From JAPYTK01 sp964401935 (lineage in GTDB: Bacteria > Myxococcota_A > Polyangia > Polyangiales > Polyangiaceae): a DNA stretch of 64,000 nucleotides. The translations under genes and the position numbers were made by a program. Below the pieces are notes generated by a model. That model was not told the origin of the DNA. It saw only the letters and a program-made list of their open reading frames with translations, and did no database searches. The DNA lies in assembly GCA_964401935.1 (NCBI GenBank), contig CAYOAL010000025.1:1-64000 (forward strand), given 5' to 3'. Shown in pieces: positions 62,750-64,000 of the stretch. Within the stretch, counting starts at the first letter, position 1. Each line of letters begins with the position of its first letter.

Positions 62750-64000
62750 TCAGGGCTGGAGCGGTGGCGGGTAGTTCGGGCCTACCCACATCGTGCTCAC
62801 CACCGAGTCGGTGCTGACGAGCGCGGTCTGTGCCGTCGGGTCGGCGTACACCGGCCGCACCTCACAGCGTGGTCCGTCGTTGCACTCGTCGTAGGGGTAG
62901 AACGCCACGTCGGCCACGAGCCAGAAGGCGTCGCCGGCCTGGGCCGGGGTGAAGGTCACCGGCGCGTCGTAGCCCGCGGGCCCGAGCTCGGCGGCCAGCG
63001 CACCGTCACAGTAGATCTTCACCACCGGGTGGATGTCGTACGTCTCGGGGAAGCTCCCGCTGAAGTAGTGCACGCCGATCCGGGTCCACTCGGTGGGCGG
63101 GAAGTCGATGTTGATGTTCTCGGGGTTGCAGAACGTGCTGCTGTTCGGGTTCGTGTCGCTCGGGTTGCAGTCGATGTTGTCGCTGTCGAGCCGCGGGTTG
63201 TGGCAGCCCTGGTTGTAGGCCTGCCACTGGGCGCCAGCGCCCTTGGGGGCGAAGTAACAGGTGTTCTTCTCGAACACCGGATCCTTGAACCACTTCACCG
63301 GATCCGGCGGCATGTTGGTGGTGGGGAACCAGTTGGGCGCCGAGGAGATCGAGCCGATGTCGCAGTTGGAGTAGGCGCAGTCGTCGGCGTTGCCGGAGCT
63401 GCCCCCCCACGGCGAGAGCACGCCCGGGCGGTGCATGTGGAGATCGATGTCGGCGGTGTCGCCGAGCGCGTCGTCCCACTCCCAGGTGAGCTCGACCCGG
63501 AGGCCGGGGGCGCCGATGAAGAGCGGGAACGTGCAGGTCTCGGTGGAGCTGTCGGCGAGCGTCTTCTCGTACGTGACGGTGTACTCGCCCGACTGGAGCG
63601 GTGTGAACTGATTGGCGTTGGGCGCTGGGCAGGGATTCACGCCGGTCGGACACGCGACCATCCACGTCTCGCTCACCGCGTCGAAGCCGAAGTCGCCGAG
63701 GCCGTCGCTCAGATCCGCGGTGGCGTAAGGCGGCGACTGGATGGCGTGGCAGCCAGCGCTCCCGAGAAAGCACATCTCGGTGGCATGAACGCCGCCGACG
63801 CACTCGCCCCAGACGCCGAGCTCGTTGCACTTCTGGGTGCCGTCGAAGCAGCCTTCGACGTGGCGGTAGGAGGGGTCTCCCTCGAAGCACGGCTGGGCGG
63901 CGCCAGAGGCACAGGAGCAGCCCTCGTCCACCACGCCGTCGCAGTCGTCGTCGATCCCGGCGTGGATGCCGTCACAGAGCTCCTCGGGGCCGCACTCGCT
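62750..64000 (-). CDS. MopE-like exported Cys-rich protein, 5' end beyond the window
   Basis: The visible 416 residues are the C-terminal part of a larger exported protein; the reading frame is open to the window edge, so the start and any signal peptide are missing. The first visible part has D-D-D-C-D-G-V-V-D-E-G-C, the MopE-type metal-binding motif of myxobacterial and methanotroph surface proteins. A Cys-rich segment follows, then a beta-rich domain with a D-I-D-L-H-M-H motif (about 180 residues in), known in proteins with a D-x-D-L-H-x repeat that may bind metal, and a Cys-paired C-terminal domain ending P-P-P-L-Q-P. Confidence 0.85.
   Translation of the reverse strand, partial: SECGPEELCDGIHAGIDDDCDGVVDEGCSCASGAAQPCFEGDPSYRHVEGCFDGTQKCNELGVWGECVGGVHATEMCFLGSAGCHAIQSPPYATADLSDGLGDFGFDAVSETWMVACPTGVNPCPAPNANQFTPLQSGEYTVTYEKTLADSSTETCTFPLFIGAPGLRVELTWEWDDALGDTADIDLHMHRPGVLSPWGGSSGNADDCAYSNCDIGSISSAPNWFPTTNMPPDPVKWFKDPVFEKNTCYFAPKGAGAQWQAYNQGCHNPRLDSDNIDCNPSDTNPNSSTFCNPENINIDFPPTEWTRIGVHYFSGSFPETYDIHPVVKIYCDGALAAELGPAGYDAPVTFTPAQAGDAFWLVADVAFYPYDECNDGPRCEVRPVYADPTAQTALVSTDSVVSTMWVGPNYPPPLQP

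Overview
The window is about 64 kb of very GC-rich DNA with third codon positions almost all G or C. The gene content points to a myxobacterium (Myxococcota, probably the Polyangiales/Sorangium side): many lipoproteins with Gly/Thr/Ser-rich linkers, Cys-rich repeat lipoproteins, a MopE-type D-x-D-C-D-G motif, a Roadblock protein, a Ser/Thr kinase fused to PilZ, a pseudokinase, a type VI spike island and a small histone-fold protein. This assignment is inferred from gene style, not from a marker gene. I saw no rRNA, tRNA, CRISPR array or insertion sequence.

Region by region. (1) 0.5-6.9 kb: a type VI secretion spike island with a helical-repeat protein, a two-gene unit ending in a metzincin-like metalloprotease, a LysM/peptidoglycan-binding protein, VgrG and a PAAR tip. 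No T6SS sheath or baseplate genes are present. (2) 6.9-12 kb, minus strand: sucrase/ferredoxin-like protein, ferredoxin-NADP reductase, MFS transporter, a small protein and a fusion of a YhfC-like membrane peptidase with an ABC ATPase. (3) 12.3-16.8 kb: a four-gene exported operon with c-type haem motifs and a Tat-exported DUF1501-like protein. (4) 16.9-22.8 kb: a PilB/GspE-type ATPase, a sulfatase-fold lipoprotein, an aconitase homologue that appears to have lost its Fe-S ligands, and a Roadblock protein. (5) 23-29 kb: accB-accC, pntA1-pntA2-pntB and meaB, a carboxylation/NADPH/methylmalonyl-CoA block. (6) 29-49 kb: mixed housekeeping and signalling genes (membrane-anchored spermidine-synthase-like protein, YicC, kinase-PilZ, an OpuB/OpuC-type osmolyte transporter, a TrmN6-like methylase, a stand-alone Clp N-domain protein, PilZ, TerB-like, an MBOAT plus SGNH acylation pair, an HD protein, CBS pair, glycosyltransferase-like protein and lipoproteins). 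(7) 49.1-58.1 kb: three translationally coupled Clp-like double-AAA+ genes. (8) 58.2-64 kb: the histone-fold protein, a C-lobe-only pseudokinase, a TlpA-like thioredoxin, a PHB-depolymerase-like esterase and a truncated MopE-like protein.

The most unusual system is the Clp-like triplet. All three genes share an unfamiliar N-terminal domain, lack the ClpB middle domain and the usual pore-loop Tyr of the second AAA domain, and have non-canonical Walker B motifs in the first. Two of them carry a C-terminal module resembling the PCRF part of bacterial peptide chain release factors without a GGQ motif. A second genome-scale signal is that about ten genes have a -10-like hexamer ending only 6-9 nt before the start codon, which suggests leaderless transcripts.
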